Assembly: GCA_009843725.1 (NCBI GenBank)
Contig: VYCX01000567.1
Location: 1 to 7,623 of the forward strand
Length of the DNA: 7,623 bases
Direction of reading: 5' to 3'
Source: Boseongicola sp. SB0675_bin_26
Lineage (GTDB): Bacteria; Pseudomonadota; Alphaproteobacteria; Rhodobacterales; Rhodobacteraceae
The notes beneath the pieces were generated by a model. It saw nothing but the letters and a program-made list of their open reading frames with translations. It was not told where the DNA came from and made no database searches. Position 1 is the stretch's first letter, and each line of letters starts with the position of its first letter. Below, piece after piece: positions 7,504-7,623 of this stretch. A program made the translations under genes and the position numbers.

Positions 7504-7623
7504 TCAGGCTTCAAGGGCGGCCTCGCGGCATTCGTTGATGCTGGCCAAAAAAAACCTGTCTTTCGGCAGGGCCGAAAGCAGGTCGGCTTCACGGTCCAGA
7601 ACAGCGGCAAGGGCCTCCTGAAA
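7504..7623 (-). CDS. Possible 3' end of an upstream gene (partial, unidentified)
   Basis: A minus-strand frame enters from the right edge and stays open for 39 codons before TGA at 7504-7506. The residues include LAAVLDREADLLSALP and end in NECREAALEA: Ala, Leu and acidic rich, likely helical, no family recognised. The stop is 9 nt before the phosphoesterase ATG, which would suit an operon. Against it being coding, a strong minus-strand terminator (7547-7583) lies inside the frame, and 39 open codons are easily met by chance in GC-rich DNA. Confidence 0.35.
   Translation of the reverse strand, partial: FQEALAAVLDREADLLSALPKDRFFLASINECREAALEA
7547..7583 (-). terminator. Strong intrinsic terminator upstream of the phosphoesterase gene
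   Basis: On the minus strand ACCTGCTTTCGGC pairs with GCCGAAAG-A-CAGGT: 13 base pairs with one bulged A (position 7559) and a 3-nt loop, directly followed by eight Ts (7547-7554). This is the textbook form of a Rho-independent terminator, reading leftward. It ends 52 nt before the phosphoesterase start codon. It probably ends the transcript of a gene beyond the right edge, or acts as an attenuator for the phosphoesterase. Confidence 0.75.

Overview
This window reads as chromosomal DNA of an alphaproteobacterium, most likely order Hyphomicrobiales (rhizobia and relatives). The basis is the sequence style of the UvrA and dihydrolipoyl dehydrogenase proteins, the moderately high GC content and the coding style; no 16S or other decisive marker is present.

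Layout, left to right. Positions 1-2401 (minus strand) hold most of uvrA, the DNA damage sensor of nucleotide excision repair, whose 3' end lies outside the window. Positions 2413-3046 carry no convincing gene but contain a good sigma70-type promoter (2942-2970) that reads rightward into 3060-3716 (plus strand), a TTG-started GPP34/GOLPH3-like protein that is clearly less GC-rich than its neighbours. Positions 3717-4211 show no gene. Positions 4212-5609 (minus) are lpdA, the E3 subunit of 2-oxo acid dehydrogenase complexes, with a 24-bp near-palindrome just upstream of its start. Positions 5652-5973 are apparently empty. Positions 5974-6549 (minus) encode a DUF924 protein, with a perfect 9-bp inverted repeat lying on its likely promoter. 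Positions 6793-7494 (minus) encode a small calcineurin-type metallophosphoesterase in much GC-richer DNA, with a weak terminator candidate after it. At the right edge a minus-strand intrinsic terminator (stem of 13 pairs plus T8) lies about 50 nt before the phosphoesterase start, inside a reading frame that enters from beyond the window.

How the genes relate. They do not form one pathway: DNA repair (uvrA), central carbon metabolism (lpdA) and three proteins of poorly defined role (GPP34, DUF924, phosphoesterase). Long gaps separate most of them, so each looks like its own transcription unit. I see no defence system, CRISPR array, tRNA or rRNA gene, insertion sequence or recognisable phage structural gene. 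The points most worth checking are the terminator-in-frame ahead of the phosphoesterase (possible attenuation), the two promoter-overlapping palindromes (possible operators), and the compositional contrast of the GPP34 and phosphoesterase genes.
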